This document shows positions 41,508 to 50,153 of a DNA stretch of 64,000 nucleotides, piece after piece. The stretch spans positions 62,001-126,000 of the forward strand of contig NZ_NFID01000010.1 of NCBI RefSeq assembly GCF_002161595.1, written 5' to 3'. Positions within the stretch are counted from its first letter, which is position 1. Each line of letters begins with the position of its first letter. Source of the stretch: Gemmiger sp. An50. Its GTDB lineage: Bacteria > Bacillota > Clostridia > Oscillospirales > Ruminococcaceae. The notes beneath the pieces are model-generated. The model was not told the origin of the DNA and did no database searches. It saw only the letters and a program-made list of their open reading frames with translations. The position numbers were made by a program, and so were the translations under genes.

Positions 41508-43112
41508 ATGAAGCTTACATTTTTGGGCGCAGCCCATGAGGTCACCGGAAGCTGTTATCTGCTTCAGGCAAACGACCAGAACATCATGATCGACTGCGGC
41601 ATGGAACAGGGCAAGGACATTTATGAAAATCAGCCCTTGCCGCTGGCGCCCGGCCAGGTGGACAGCCTGCTGCTCACCCACGCCCACATCGACCACTCCG
41701 GCCGCATTCCGCTGCTGGTGAAAAACGGGTATCGGGGGCCGGTGTTCGCCACCACCGCCACCAGTGAGCTGTGCAACATCATGCTGCGCGACTCCGCCCA
41801 CATCCAGGAATTTGAGGCGGAATGGCGCAACCGCAAGGCCAAGCGCTCGGGCGCGGCGGAATACGAGCCCATCTACACCATGCAGGATACGGAGGCAGCG
41901 CTGAAGCTGTTTGAACCCATTGATTACGGCGAGACCTTCGATGTGGCCCCCGGCGTGAAGGGCCGGTTTGTGGATGTGGGCCATCTGCTGGGCTCGGCCA
42001 GCATAGAGCTGTGGGTCACCGAGGGTGAAGTCACCAAAAAGCTGGTTTTCTCCGGCGACATCGGCAACGACCATCAGCCCCTGCTCAAGGACCCCACCTA
42101 CCTGACCGAAGCGGACTATGTGGTGATGGAATCCACCTACGGCGACCGGAGCCACGGCCCACGGCCGGACTACGTGACCGAGCTGGCGGGGGTCATTCAG
42201 GAGACCTTTGACCGGGGCGGCAATCTGGTCATCCCTAGCTTCGCGGTGGGCCGGACCCAGGAAATGCTGTATTTCCTGCGCCAGATCAAGGAGCAGAACC
42301 AGGTGAAGGGCCACGGCGACTTCACCGTTTATGTGGACAGTCCGCTGGCCGTGGAGGCCACCCACATCTTCCGGGATCAGTGGGCGGAATGCTACGACGA
42401 GGAGGCCCGGACCCTGGTGCAACAGGGGGTCAACCCCATCAGCTTCAAGGGCTTGAAGCTGGCTGTGAGCAGCGACGATTCCAAGGCCATCAACTTTGAC
42501 CAGAGCCGCAAGGTGATTCTTTCTGCCAGCGGTATGTGTGAGGCGGGCCGCATCCGGCACCACCTGAAGCATAACCTGTGGCAGCCCCAGTGCACCGTGC
42601 TCTTTGTGGGCTATCAGAGTCCCGGCACCCTGGGCCGTGCACTGGTGGAAGGGGCCAAGGAGGTCCGGCTGTTCGGCGAGACCATCGAGGTGCGGGCCCA
42701 GATCAAGGTGCTGGCGGGCGTATCCGGCCACGCGGACAACGAGGGCCTGATGCGCTGGGCCGCCGCCTTCAAGGACCACAAGCCCCAGCATGTGTTTGTG
42801 ACCCACGGCGAGGACACCGTCTGCGATATCTTCGCCAACCGGCTGATGGCCGAGCTGGGCTATTCCGCCAGCGCCCCCTACAACGGCGCAGTCTATGATC
42901 TGGTGAGCGGCCACTGCCTGGCCTTGGGTAACCGCAAGCGCATCGAGGAGAAGAAGGCGGGCCTGCGCAGCCAGAACCCGGTGTTCCGCCGCTTGCTGGA
43001 TGCCGGTCATCGCCTGCTGAACATCATCAAGGCCAAGGAGGGCCACGCCAACAAGGAGCTGGCCCGCATGGCAAGCCAGGTGGAAGCCCTGTGCGAGAAA
43101 TGGGAGGATTGA
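41508..43112 (+). CDS. Metallo-beta-lactamase/beta-CASP RNA-processing nuclease
   Basis: 534 residues. The zinc motif THAHIDHSG gives H58, H60, D62, H63; further ligands lie in GHLLGSASIEL and FSGDIGND. The beta-CASP region and RMMBL-type C-terminus are recognisable in GNLVIPSFAVGRTQEML, ILSASGMCEAGRIRHHLKHN and SGHADNEGLMRWA. Homologues (YSH1/RnJ-like, bacterial COG1236) act as ribonucleases; the exact substrate here is unknown. AGGAGG is eleven bases before ATG 41508. The gene is single, flanked by hairpin terminators. Confidence 0.9.
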   Translation: MKLTFLGAAHEVTGSCYLLQANDQNIMIDCGMEQGKDIYENQPLPLAPGQVDSLLLTHAHIDHSGRIPLLVKNGYRGPVFATTATSELCNIMLRDSAHIQEFEAEWRNRKAKRSGAAEYEPIYTMQDTEAALKLFEPIDYGETFDVAPGVKGRFVDVGHLLGSASIELWVTEGEVTKKLVFSGDIGNDHQPLLKDPTYLTEADYVVMESTYGDRSHGPRPDYVTELAGVIQETFDRGGNLVIPSFAVGRTQEMLYFLRQIKEQNQVKGHGDFTVYVDSPLAVEATHIFRDQWAECYDEEARTLVQQGVNPISFKGLKLAVSSDDSKAINFDQSRKVILSASGMCEAGRIRHHLKHNLWQPQCTVLFVGYQSPGTLGRALVEGAKEVRLFGETIEVRAQIKVLAGVSGHADNEGLMRWAAAFKDHKPQHVFVTHGEDTVCDIFANRLMAELGYSASAPYNGAVYDLVSGHCLALGNRKRIEEKKAGLRSQNPVFRRLLDAGHRLLNIIKAKEGHANKELARMASQVEALCEKWED

Positions 43113-43168
43113 TCCGAAAACTCGTAGAAAATGATTGGGAATATACGATTTGTAAATAAGACTGTATG

Positions 43169-43216
43169 AAAACGCCGCCCGCTTTCGGACAAAACCGAAG
43201 GCGGGCGGCGCAGTTT
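43169..43216 (-). terminator. Bidirectional terminator between the nuclease gene and hemW
   Basis: 16-bp stem CGCCGCCCGCTTTCGG (43173-43188) with its near-complement at 43195-43210, loop ACAAAA, TTTT on either strand. Confidence 0.8.
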
Positions 43217-43265
43217 TGCTGTGAGGTTCTCTGGGACCCTGGGTCGGAAGCCGGGAATACACACC

Positions 43266-44357
43266 TCAGGCAAGCAGTTCACACAGAATGCTGTTCTGGA
43301 TGATGAGACCGGCGGGGGTTAGGGTGAGCACATTGTTTTGGAATCGGGCATACCCGGCGGTCACACATTTTTCTACAAATCGCAATTGCTTTTGAGAAAA
43401 CTCCACATTGTATTGTGTTTTCAAGGCGTTCAGGTCCAAGCCGCTGGTCAGACGCAGCTGCAAAAGGATGTAATCCTCCGCGCCGCAGCCCCCATCCTGC
43501 ACCGGCTGGCAGTCCGGGTCCAGAAAGCCATGGGTGTCGCCGGGCCAGTAAAAGCGCTTGCCGTTCACGCAGCTGTGGGCCGCAGGGCCAAGACCCAGGT
43601 AATCCTGGCAGTTCCAGTACAACAGGTTGTGCCGTCCCTCAAAACCGGAGCGGGCAAAGTTGCTGATCTCGTATTGGGCAAAGCCGGCCTTTTCCAGCTG
43701 CTCTACACCGTAGAGATAAAAATCTGCGGCAGCGTCCTCGTCCGGCAGACCGGCGGGGGGACGCTTGCCGAAGGCGGTGCCCGGCTCAATTTTTAACAGA
43801 TAGGCCGAGATGTGGGTGGCCCCGCCGGAGCCGATCAGCTCCAGGGTGGCGTCGAACTCCTCCCGCGTATACTGGGGCAGGGCCAGCATGATGTCGCCGC
43901 TGATGTTGGAAAATCCCGCCCGCCTTGCTGCCGCAAAAGCTTCCCGGCTCTGGGCGGCGGTGTGGGGGCGGCCCAGACGGGCCAGGCTCTCGTCGAAGGC
44001 GGTCTGCACCCCCAGGCTCAGCCGGTTCACTCCCGCCTGCAAAAATCCGGAGAGACTGGCTTCATCCACGGTTTCCGGGTTTGCCTCCAGCGTCACCTCC
44101 GCGCCGGGAGCAGGGGAGGCGGCAGAGATGAGCCGGGCGGCCTGCTCCGGGGTCAGAAGGCTGGGCGTGCCGCCGCCGAAATACACTGTGTCCGGATGCT
44201 CCGGTAAAAGGCCCTGTCGGCGAAAGCTGTCCATCCGGCGCACCAGCGCGTCCACATATTCCTGCGGAACGCCCCGGCTGCCGCCCTTGGAATAAAAATC
44301 GCAGTAGCGGCATTTTGCCAGGCAATAGGGGATATGAAGATAAAGACCAAAGGCCAT
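43266..44357 (-). CDS. hemW: Radical SAM heme chaperone HemW
   Basis: 363 residues. The radical SAM cluster motif CLAKCRYCDF gives C12, C16, C19; the extra cysteine of true HemN is absent, which points to HemW. YFGGGTPSLL, LEANPETVD, SLGVQTAFDESL and ISAYLLKIEPGT are family motifs. HemW binds heme and is thought to deliver it to haem proteins; it does not oxidise coproporphyrinogen. It shares a 120-bp intergenic region with the Bax-inhibitor-1 gene, where the two promoters interlock. Confidence 0.9.
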   Translation of the reverse strand: MAFGLYLHIPYCLAKCRYCDFYSKGGSRGVPQEYVDALVRRMDSFRRQGLLPEHPDTVYFGGGTPSLLTPEQAARLISAASPAPGAEVTLEANPETVDEASLSGFLQAGVNRLSLGVQTAFDESLARLGRPHTAAQSREAFAAARRAGFSNISGDIMLALPQYTREEFDATLELIGSGGATHISAYLLKIEPGTAFGKRPPAGLPDEDAAADFYLYGVEQLEKAGFAQYEISNFARSGFEGRHNLLYWNCQDYLGLGPAAHSCVNGKRFYWPGDTHGFLDPDCQPVQDGGCGAEDYILLQLRLTSGLDLNALKTQYNVEFSQKQLRFVEKCVTAGYARFQNNVLTLTPAGLIIQNSILCELLA

Positions 44358-44394
44358 GGAAAACGCTCCTTTTGGGGGATCTTGTCACAAAGTC

Positions 44395-44423
44395 ATTATA
44401 AAAGATTTTGATTTTATTTACAA
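44395..44423 (-). promoter_or_regulatory. hemW promoter
   Basis: Minus-strand TTGTAA (44423-44418), 17-bp spacer, TATAAT (44400-44395). Confidence 0.7.
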
Positions 44424-44436
44424 ATACAGATATAAT
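44408..44436 (+). promoter_or_regulatory. Promoter of the Bax-inhibitor-1 gene
   Basis: TTGATT (44408-44413), 17-bp spacer, TATAAT (44431-44436). It overlaps the hemW promoter; a second TATAAT is at 44443-44448. Confidence 0.65.
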
Positions 44437-44474
44437 ATACGATATAATCAGTCTTAAAGAAAGGATCTGATGAT

Positions 44475-45200
44475 ATGAATGATTACAATCAATGGAACAA
44501 TTCCGGCCCTAACACCGTTTATATGAACGAAAAATTCCAGTACGAAACCCTGAGCAACTACACCGCAAAAACCTTTTTGTGGATGTTCGCAGGCCTGCTG
44601 GTCACCTTCGGCGTGTCGCTGGCGGCCTATGCAAGCAATCTGGGCTTCTACCTGCTGCGTTCCAGCTTTGCCTTCTTCGGTCTGGCGATTCTGGAAATCG
44701 TGCTGGTCATGGCGCTGGTTTCCCGCCTGCACAGCATGAGCGTGAGCTCGGCCCGGGGCCTGTTCTTCGTCTATGCGGCGGTGAACGGTCTGGTGTTCAG
44801 CTCTTACCTGTGGCTGTATGGCATGGGGGATGTGCTCATGGCCTTCGGTGCGGCCGCGTTGTACTTCGGCGTGATGGCTGCCTACGGCTACCTGACCAAG
44901 CGGGACCTGACCAGCTGGCGCACTCCGCTGATGGTTGGCCTGATCGTGCTGATGATCGTGAGCGTGATCGGCATGTTCTTCATGAGCGGGTCCAGCATCC
45001 TGTTCAGCATCCTGGGCATCGTGATCTTCTCCTGCTACACCGCTTACGACACCCAGAAGATCAAAGCGCTGTACTTTGCCTACGCGGGCAACGAGGCCAT
45101 GGCAAAAAAGGCTTCCATCTACGCGGCGCTGCAGCTGTATCTGGACTTCATCAACCTGTTTTTGTACCTGCTGCGCATCTTTAGCCGCAGCCGGGACTGA
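44475..45200 (+). CDS. Bax inhibitor-1 family membrane protein (YetJ/YccA-like)
   Basis: 241 residues, seven membrane segments. LSNYTAKTFLWMFAGLLVTF, RGLFFVYAAVNGLVFSSYL and the C-terminal IFSCYTAYDTQKIKALY with aspartates in the last helices are typical of UPF0005/BI-1 proteins; the YD acidic pair corresponds to the pH-gated calcium-leak site of Bacillus YetJ. Cytoplasmic-membrane protein, probably a calcium channel or a protease regulator. AAAGGA precedes ATG 44475. Confidence 0.88.
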   Translation: MNDYNQWNNSGPNTVYMNEKFQYETLSNYTAKTFLWMFAGLLVTFGVSLAAYASNLGFYLLRSSFAFFGLAILEIVLVMALVSRLHSMSVSSARGLFFVYAAVNGLVFSSYLWLYGMGDVLMAFGAAALYFGVMAAYGYLTKRDLTSWRTPLMVGLIVLMIVSVIGMFFMSGSSILFSILGIVIFSCYTAYDTQKIKALYFAYAGNEAMAKKASIYAALQLYLDFINLFLYLLRIFSRSRD

Positions 45201-45218
45201 TTTGAATCAATGCATCCA

Positions 45219-45247
45219 AGCGGGAGCCAGCGGCTCCCGCTTTTTTG
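45219..45247 (+). terminator. Terminator of the Bax-inhibitor-1 gene
   Basis: AAGCGGGAGCC, loop AGC, GGCTCCCGCTT, then TTTT. Confidence 0.85.
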
Positions 45248-45278
45248 CGCGCAAAGAGGCGAGCAACAGGATGTTTCT

Positions 45279-45308
45279 TGCCCCGGAAAGCGGGCCGGTG
45301 CTATACTG
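45279..45308 (+). promoter_or_regulatory. Promoter of the XRE-family gene
   Basis: TTGCCC (45279-45284), 18-bp spacer, TATACT (45303-45308), 35 bp before ATG 45344. Confidence 0.55.
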
Positions 45309-45343
45309 AGGGCAGAAAACCGGCGAGAAAGCGGGGAAGGATT

Positions 45344-46399
45344 ATGAGCGAACAGCATGCGGAACAAAGGGAGAACCGGCAGGATTTTGGCGGTAGACTG
45401 GCGGCCTTGCGCCGGGCGGCGGGTTTGAGCCAGCAGCAGCTGGCCGAGCAGCTGTTCGTGACCCGGCAGGCGGTGAGCCGCTGGGAGGGCAACCGCACCC
45501 AGCCGGACCTTGCCACCCTGCAGCAGCTGACCGCGGTGCTGGGCTGTAGTTTGGATGAATTGGTGGGCGGGCTGGACCCGGACGCCGCTTTCCGCCGCCG
45601 CTGTGCCTCCTGGCAGAAGACCACCCGCCTTGCCTTCTGGTTGGCACTGGCCGTTCAGCTGGGGCTGTTTGTGCTGGGCGCGATGCGGGGAACGATGGAA
45701 TGGGTACTGCTGCCGGTGCTGCTGTTTCTGTGCGGAGGCAGCCTGCATCCGATGCTGGCGGTGATGATCTCCAGCGGCGATTACACCATGCTGGCGGGGT
45801 ATGATCCGGACGCGGCCTATGATAGAAAAAAGCTGGAAACGCTGGTGCGTGCCATGGATCTGTGGGTCCAGCTGGCAAATCTGGGCATCAGCCTGATGGC
45901 GGTGCCCGTCGGCTTTGCCGCCAGTGGGGCGGGCTTTGTGGTACTGATCATCTCCCAGGTGGTCGGGCTGCTGGGGGCCGTGGGATGTGTTCAGTACAAA
46001 TATGGCCGGGATCTGGTCACCGGATATCCCGGGCTCGGGCAAACGGGCCAGGCAGGGCGGCAGAAGGCGCGTGACATCCAGACCCAGCAGACAAAGCCGG
46101 CGCTTTGGTGGAGCGGACTGTTTGGGGCGCAATTCTTTCTGTGTCTGTTCTGCGTGGGAGTATTTCGCATTCCCAACAACAGTCCGGGCGCTGTGGCGCA
46201 GATGGCCACCATGCTGCCCGGTGTCTGCTTGGGCATCGCCTTTTTGCTGTGCCAGACGAGCCGGGCCAAACGAATGGCGGCCGAGGAGCAAAAATGGAAA
46301 ATGAACAAAAGCGGAGCGGCCATGCTGCTGGGTGCGGCGGCGCTGATGGTTTTGCAGCTGCTGGCGGCTGTATTCATGCAGGGCGGCGGCAGCTGGTGA
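45344..46399 (+). CDS. XRE-family regulator with membrane domain
   Basis: 351 residues. An N-terminal helix-turn-helix (about 16-75; LSQQQLAEQLFVTRQAVSRWEG) is fused to several membrane helices (about 100-120, 125-145, 185-215, 270-330). This is a membrane-tethered Cro/CI-like regulator, common in Bacillota, that may respond to an envelope signal. Target genes are unknown. It is flanked by its own promoter and a terminator. Confidence 0.82.
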   Translation: MSEQHAEQRENRQDFGGRLAALRRAAGLSQQQLAEQLFVTRQAVSRWEGNRTQPDLATLQQLTAVLGCSLDELVGGLDPDAAFRRRCASWQKTTRLAFWLALAVQLGLFVLGAMRGTMEWVLLPVLLFLCGGSLHPMLAVMISSGDYTMLAGYDPDAAYDRKKLETLVRAMDLWVQLANLGISLMAVPVGFAASGAGFVVLIISQVVGLLGAVGCVQYKYGRDLVTGYPGLGQTGQAGRQKARDIQTQQTKPALWWSGLFGAQFFLCLFCVGVFRIPNNSPGAVAQMATMLPGVCLGIAFLLCQTSRAKRMAAEEQKWKMNKSGAAMLLGAAALMVLQLLAAVFMQGGGSW

Positions 46400-46432
46400 C
46401 TAACTTTGTGAATTGGATGACCAATAGGAAAA

Positions 46433-46466
46433 ACACCCCGATACCTTGTATTGGGGTGTCTCTTTT
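46433..46466 (+). terminator. Terminator of the XRE-family gene
   Basis: ACACCCCGATAC / GTATTGGGGTGT stem with loop CTT, then CTCTTTT. Confidence 0.8.
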
Positions 46467-46474
46467 ACTATAAT
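46446..46474 (+). promoter_or_regulatory. Promoter of the PglD-NahK fusion operon
   Basis: TTGTAT (46446-46451), 17-bp spacer, TATAAT (46469-46474). The -35 lies in the preceding terminator hairpin. A short GC hairpin follows in the leader at about 46511-46533. Confidence 0.6.
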
Positions 46475-46560
46475 AGAATTACATTGATTTCTGACAGATT
46501 TTCACCGGATGCGCCGCGCAGAACGCGGCGGCCGGGCAGAACAGAAAGGGGAAAAACCCA

Positions 46561-48186
46561 ATGCCGAACCTATTGATTTTGGGCGCGGGCGGTTTTGGCC
46601 ATATGGTCTATGAATCCGCCATGGCGACCCGCCAGTTCGATAAGATCGCCATGCTGGACGACGCCTGCAAGGAGAGCTGCGTCATCGGCAAGCTGGTGGA
46701 CTATAAAGACTTCCGCAAGGAATACCCTTGTGCAGTGGCTGCATTCGGCAACAACAAGATGCGGCTGCACTGGGTGAAAAAGCTGCTGGAGGCCGATTTT
46801 GTGGTGCCCACCATCATCCATCCCAGCGCGGTGGTCAGCCCCAGCGCCGAGATTGGCGCGGGCAGCTTCGTGATGCAGCGCGCCGTGATCAACACCCATA
46901 CCAAGCTGGGCCTGGGCTGCCTGGTGAACAGCGGCGCCATCATCGACCACGACACCGTGGTGGACGAGGGCGCGCACATCGGACTGGGCAGCGTGGTCAA
47001 GGCCAACTGCCATGTGGAGGCCCACCGCAAGGTGGAGGCGGGCGAGGTGATCTTCGCCAAGCGCCGCAAGATCGACGGCGTGGACAGCCGCATGCTGGAG
47101 GATGCACTGTATGCCTTCGGTTTCGGCAACCAGTGCAGCTATGTGCAGCCCTTCGGCGCGGGCCACATCAACGAGACCTACGCGGTGTTCATGCCCGGCG
47201 AGAACGGCGAGGAAGAGCTGAGTTATGTGCTGCAGCGCATCAACATCCACGTGTTCAAAAAGCCCCGCGAGGTAATGGAGAACATCTTCGGCGTGACCGA
47301 GTATCTGCGTCAGAGCATCCGCGCTTCCGGCGGCGACCCGGACCGGGAGACCCTGAGCTATATCAAGACCAAAGCCGGGGAAAACTATTACGAGGACACC
47401 GACGGTCTGCCCTGGCGGTGCTACAACTTCATTCCGGATTCCGTGTGCTACCAGAGCGTGGAGCGCCCGGAGCAGTTCTACCAGTCTGCACGCAGCTTCG
47501 GCCGCTTCCTCAAGCAGCTGGACGGCTATCCCGCCGACACCCTGTATGAGACCATTCCCAAGTTCCACGATACCGAGGACCGGCTGAAGAACTTTAAACA
47601 GGCGCTGCGCCGGGATGTGAAAAACCGTGCTCGCACCTGCAAGGACGAGATCCAGTTTGTGCTGGACCACGCGGCGGACTGCAGCGTGCTCATGAGCCAG
47701 CTGCGGGCGGGAACTCTGCCGCTGCGGGTCACCCACAACGACACCAAGCTGAACAACATCCTGTTTGACGAGAAGAGCGGCCAGGGCATCTGCATCATCG
47801 ATCTGGATACCATCATGCCCGGCCTTGCCCTCAACGATTTCGGCGATTCCATCCGCTTCGGCGCCACCCATGCCGCCGAGGACGAGCCGGATCTGTCCAA
47901 GGTGAGCTTTGACATTGATCTGTTCGAGGCCTACACCAAGGGCTATCTGGAAACCGCGGGCGATGTGCTCACCGAAAACGAGAAGGCGAACCTGGCCTGG
48001 GGCGCCAAGATCCTGACCCTGGAATGCGGCATGCGCTTCTTGACCGACTATCTGCAGGGGGATACCTATTTCAAGACCCAGTATCCCACCCACAATCTGG
48101 TTCGGGCCCGCACCCAGTTCAAGCTGGTGCAGGATATGGAGCAGCAGTTCGAGGCCATGCAGGCCATTGTGAAGAAATACAGCTGA
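46561..48186 (+). CDS. Fusion of PglD-like acyltransferase and NahK-like sugar kinase
   Basis: 541 residues in one uninterrupted frame. Residues 1-175 are a PglD/NeuD-type sugar O/N-acyltransferase: Rossmann-like LLILGAGGFGHMVYESAM, then hexapeptide repeats (VVSPSAEIGAGSFVMQRAVI; IIDHDTVVDEGAHIGLGSVV) with catalytic-type H130. Residues 178-541 form a complete APH-fold kinase resembling N-acetylhexosamine 1-kinase: FGAGHINETYAVF, the catalytic loop THNDTKLNNILFDE with D394, and the metal site IIDLDTIMPG. NahK phosphorylates GlcNAc or GalNAc at O1. The fusion suggests linked acylation and phosphorylation of an amino sugar. AAAGGGG precedes the ATG. A Wzy-like gene follows. Confidence 0.8.
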   Translation: MPNLLILGAGGFGHMVYESAMATRQFDKIAMLDDACKESCVIGKLVDYKDFRKEYPCAVAAFGNNKMRLHWVKKLLEADFVVPTIIHPSAVVSPSAEIGAGSFVMQRAVINTHTKLGLGCLVNSGAIIDHDTVVDEGAHIGLGSVVKANCHVEAHRKVEAGEVIFAKRRKIDGVDSRMLEDALYAFGFGNQCSYVQPFGAGHINETYAVFMPGENGEEELSYVLQRINIHVFKKPREVMENIFGVTEYLRQSIRASGGDPDRETLSYIKTKAGENYYEDTDGLPWRCYNFIPDSVCYQSVERPEQFYQSARSFGRFLKQLDGYPADTLYETIPKFHDTEDRLKNFKQALRRDVKNRARTCKDEIQFVLDHAADCSVLMSQLRAGTLPLRVTHNDTKLNNILFDEKSGQGICIIDLDTIMPGLALNDFGDSIRFGATHAAEDEPDLSKVSFDIDLFEAYTKGYLETAGDVLTENEKANLAWGAKILTLECGMRFLTDYLQGDTYFKTQYPTHNLVRARTQFKLVQDMEQQFEAMQAIVKKYS

Positions 48187-48262
48187 GCCGCACGGGACGC
48201 GGCACAAGGCAGGGCCTGCCGGCGCGGGCTCTGCCACCCTGTTTTTTGAAGGAGAAGGACCC

Positions 48263-49600
48263 TTGCATTCTTTTATTATCGACTGCCTTTACGGCTATGC
48301 GGATCTCGCCGTGCTGGGGCTTGCGCTTGCCTGCGTGTGGTACGCCTGGCAGACGCTGCGCCGCCCGATGGAGGCGCCCTGGTTCGGTTTGGGCAGGCAG
48401 CTGACGGTACAGCGGCAGCTGTTCGGCGGCTGGCTGGGCGGCGCGCGGCAGACGCTGGCGCCCTGGCTGTTTGCAGTGGCAGCGGCGGTCTACCAGTTCG
48501 AGATCTTTTTTGTGAACAGTCTGTACCGGGACCGTCTTCCCTGGCTGTTTGAATACGGGACCATGGCGCTGGACCACCTTGTGGCGCTCTGCCTGCTGGG
48601 GAAGATCCTGTTCTGCACCCGGTACGACGGACGGCAGCTGGCTGCCGTCTTCTGCGTGCTGTTTGTGATCCGCTGGGTGTTCATGAATAACCACGACAAG
48701 TGGATGATGATGGCACTGCTGTTCGCGCTGGCGGCCAAGGATGTGCCGCTGCGCCGGGCGCTGAAGCTGGTGTTCCCGGTGGGGGCGCTCAGCGTGGGCG
48801 TTGTGGCGCTCAGCTCGGTGACCGGTGTGATCGATACCATGCAGGAGCTGGGCACCGGCCGCTACCGGAACAGTTTCGGCTATGGATGGTACAACTTTTT
48901 CGGTGCCTGCCTGCTGGGGCTGGCGCTGATGTACGTGTGCCTGCGTGGAGCAAAGCGGCTGAAATGGTTTGACTTTGCTTTGCTGGCAGCTCTGGCACTG
49001 CTTTGTAACTTCGGACCGGACAGCCGTGCCGCCACCATGTGCCTGGCACTGCTCATTGCAGCTCTGCTGGTGGTGCGTGTCTGGCCTGGCGTGTTGCGGC
49101 CGCTGCCGGTGCGGCTGCTGCTCACGGCCGCACCGCTGCTTGCTTTCGCCGCCAGCATGGGCCTTGCCCTTGGCTGGAACCCGGAGAACCCGCTGCTGGC
49201 CCGGCTGGATGGCCTGCTCAGTACCCGGATCTCGCTGGGCTGGGAGGGCCTTACCACGATGCCCTTTGCCATTGCGGGCCAGATGCCCGGGGAGGAAATG
49301 CTGGTGGACAATGCCTACCTGCACTACTGGATTGTGGCCGGTCCGGTGGCCAGTGCGTTGATCTGGCTGGGCTTTGCCCTGCTGGTATGGCGGCTGCTCA
49401 AAGAGGGCCTGGCCGCCGAGGCGGTGTGCTGCCTGGTGATGCTCTGCCACGCCACCATGGAGACCCATGTGATGTGGGCCTGCGTGAATGTGACCATCTG
49501 GCTGCTGTGCGGAGTGATTTTCTGGCCCCGCCGCCAGCCAGGCTTTGAAAAGGAAGAGGAAAAAGAGAAAATCCATTCCAAAGGAGTCGTAACCATATGA
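48263..49600 (+). CDS. Polytopic membrane protein, O-antigen ligase/polymerase-like (Wzy/WaaL)
   Basis: 445 residues from TTG 48263 (GAAGGAGAAGG upstream), about eleven membrane segments with one external loop around residues 295-345. NNHDKWMMMALLFALAA, GRYRNSFGYGWYNFFGACLL with later GPDSRAATMCLAL, and the loop ending NAYLHYWIVAGPVA resemble Wzy/O-antigen ligase proteins (conserved arginine and a tyrosine/histidine-rich loop). Likely polymerises or ligates a repeat unit outside the membrane. The C-terminal tail is acidic and basic (KEEEKEK). Its last four bases overlap the yfcE start. Confidence 0.6.
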   Translation: MHSFIIDCLYGYADLAVLGLALACVWYAWQTLRRPMEAPWFGLGRQLTVQRQLFGGWLGGARQTLAPWLFAVAAAVYQFEIFFVNSLYRDRLPWLFEYGTMALDHLVALCLLGKILFCTRYDGRQLAAVFCVLFVIRWVFMNNHDKWMMMALLFALAAKDVPLRRALKLVFPVGALSVGVVALSSVTGVIDTMQELGTGRYRNSFGYGWYNFFGACLLGLALMYVCLRGAKRLKWFDFALLAALALLCNFGPDSRAATMCLALLIAALLVVRVWPGVLRPLPVRLLLTAAPLLAFAASMGLALGWNPENPLLARLDGLLSTRISLGWEGLTTMPFAIAGQMPGEEMLVDNAYLHYWIVAGPVASALIWLGFALLVWRLLKEGLAAEAVCCLVMLCHATMETHVMWACVNVTIWLLCGVIFWPRRQPGFEKEEEKEKIHSKGVVTI

Positions 49601-50139
49601 AGCTTCTGATTGCGTCCGACCTGCACGGTTCGGCCTATTATTGTGAAAAACTGATGGAGCGCATCCAGGCCGAGCAGCCGGACCGCATCCTGCTGCTGGG
49701 TGACCTGTTGTACCACGGTCCCCGCAACGACCTGCCCGAGGGCTACGCACCCAAAAAGGTGATCCCCATGCTGAACGGCCTGAAGGAGAAGATCATCGCG
49801 GTGCGGGGCAACTGCGAGGCAGAGGTGGACCAGATGGTGCTGGAATTCCCGGTGATGGCGGATTACACCACCCTTTGGCTGGAGGAAGGCAAATGCCTGT
49901 TTGCCACCCACGGCCATAAATTTAACCCGGAGAACCTGCCCCCCATGCCCGCACACAGCGCCTTTGTGTTCGGCCATGTGCACGTGAAGCATGCCCGCTG
50001 GCGGGACGATACCCTGATTCTGAACCCGGGCAGTGTGTCCATTCCTAAGGACGGCTCCCACAGCTATATGATCTATGAAAACGGCCTGTTCACCACCAAG
50101 ACCATCGACGGCCAGGTGCTGGGCAGCATTGCCTACTGA
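49597..50139 (+). CDS. yfcE: YfcE-type metallophosphoesterase
   Basis: 180 residues. The metal ligands are in ASDLHGS (D8, H10), LLLGDLLYHGP, RGNCEAEVD, THGHKFN and FGHVHVKH; GSVSIPKDG is typical of YfcE. The family hydrolyses phosphodiesters in vitro; the physiological substrate is uncertain. It is translationally coupled to the Wzy-like gene and followed by luxS after 14 bp. Confidence 0.88.
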   Translation: MKLLIASDLHGSAYYCEKLMERIQAEQPDRILLLGDLLYHGPRNDLPEGYAPKKVIPMLNGLKEKIIAVRGNCEAEVDQMVLEFPVMADYTTLWLEEGKCLFATHGHKFNPENLPPMPAHSAFVFGHVHVKHARWRDDTLILNPGSVSIPKDGSHSYMIYENGLFTTKTIDGQVLGSIAY

Positions 50140-50153
50140 GCAGGAGGATTCCC

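Noticed and set aside
46511-46533. GC hairpin in the leader of the PglD-NahK gene, considered as a riboswitch or attenuator.
   Set aside because: A single short stem without alternative pairing or terminator U-tract.
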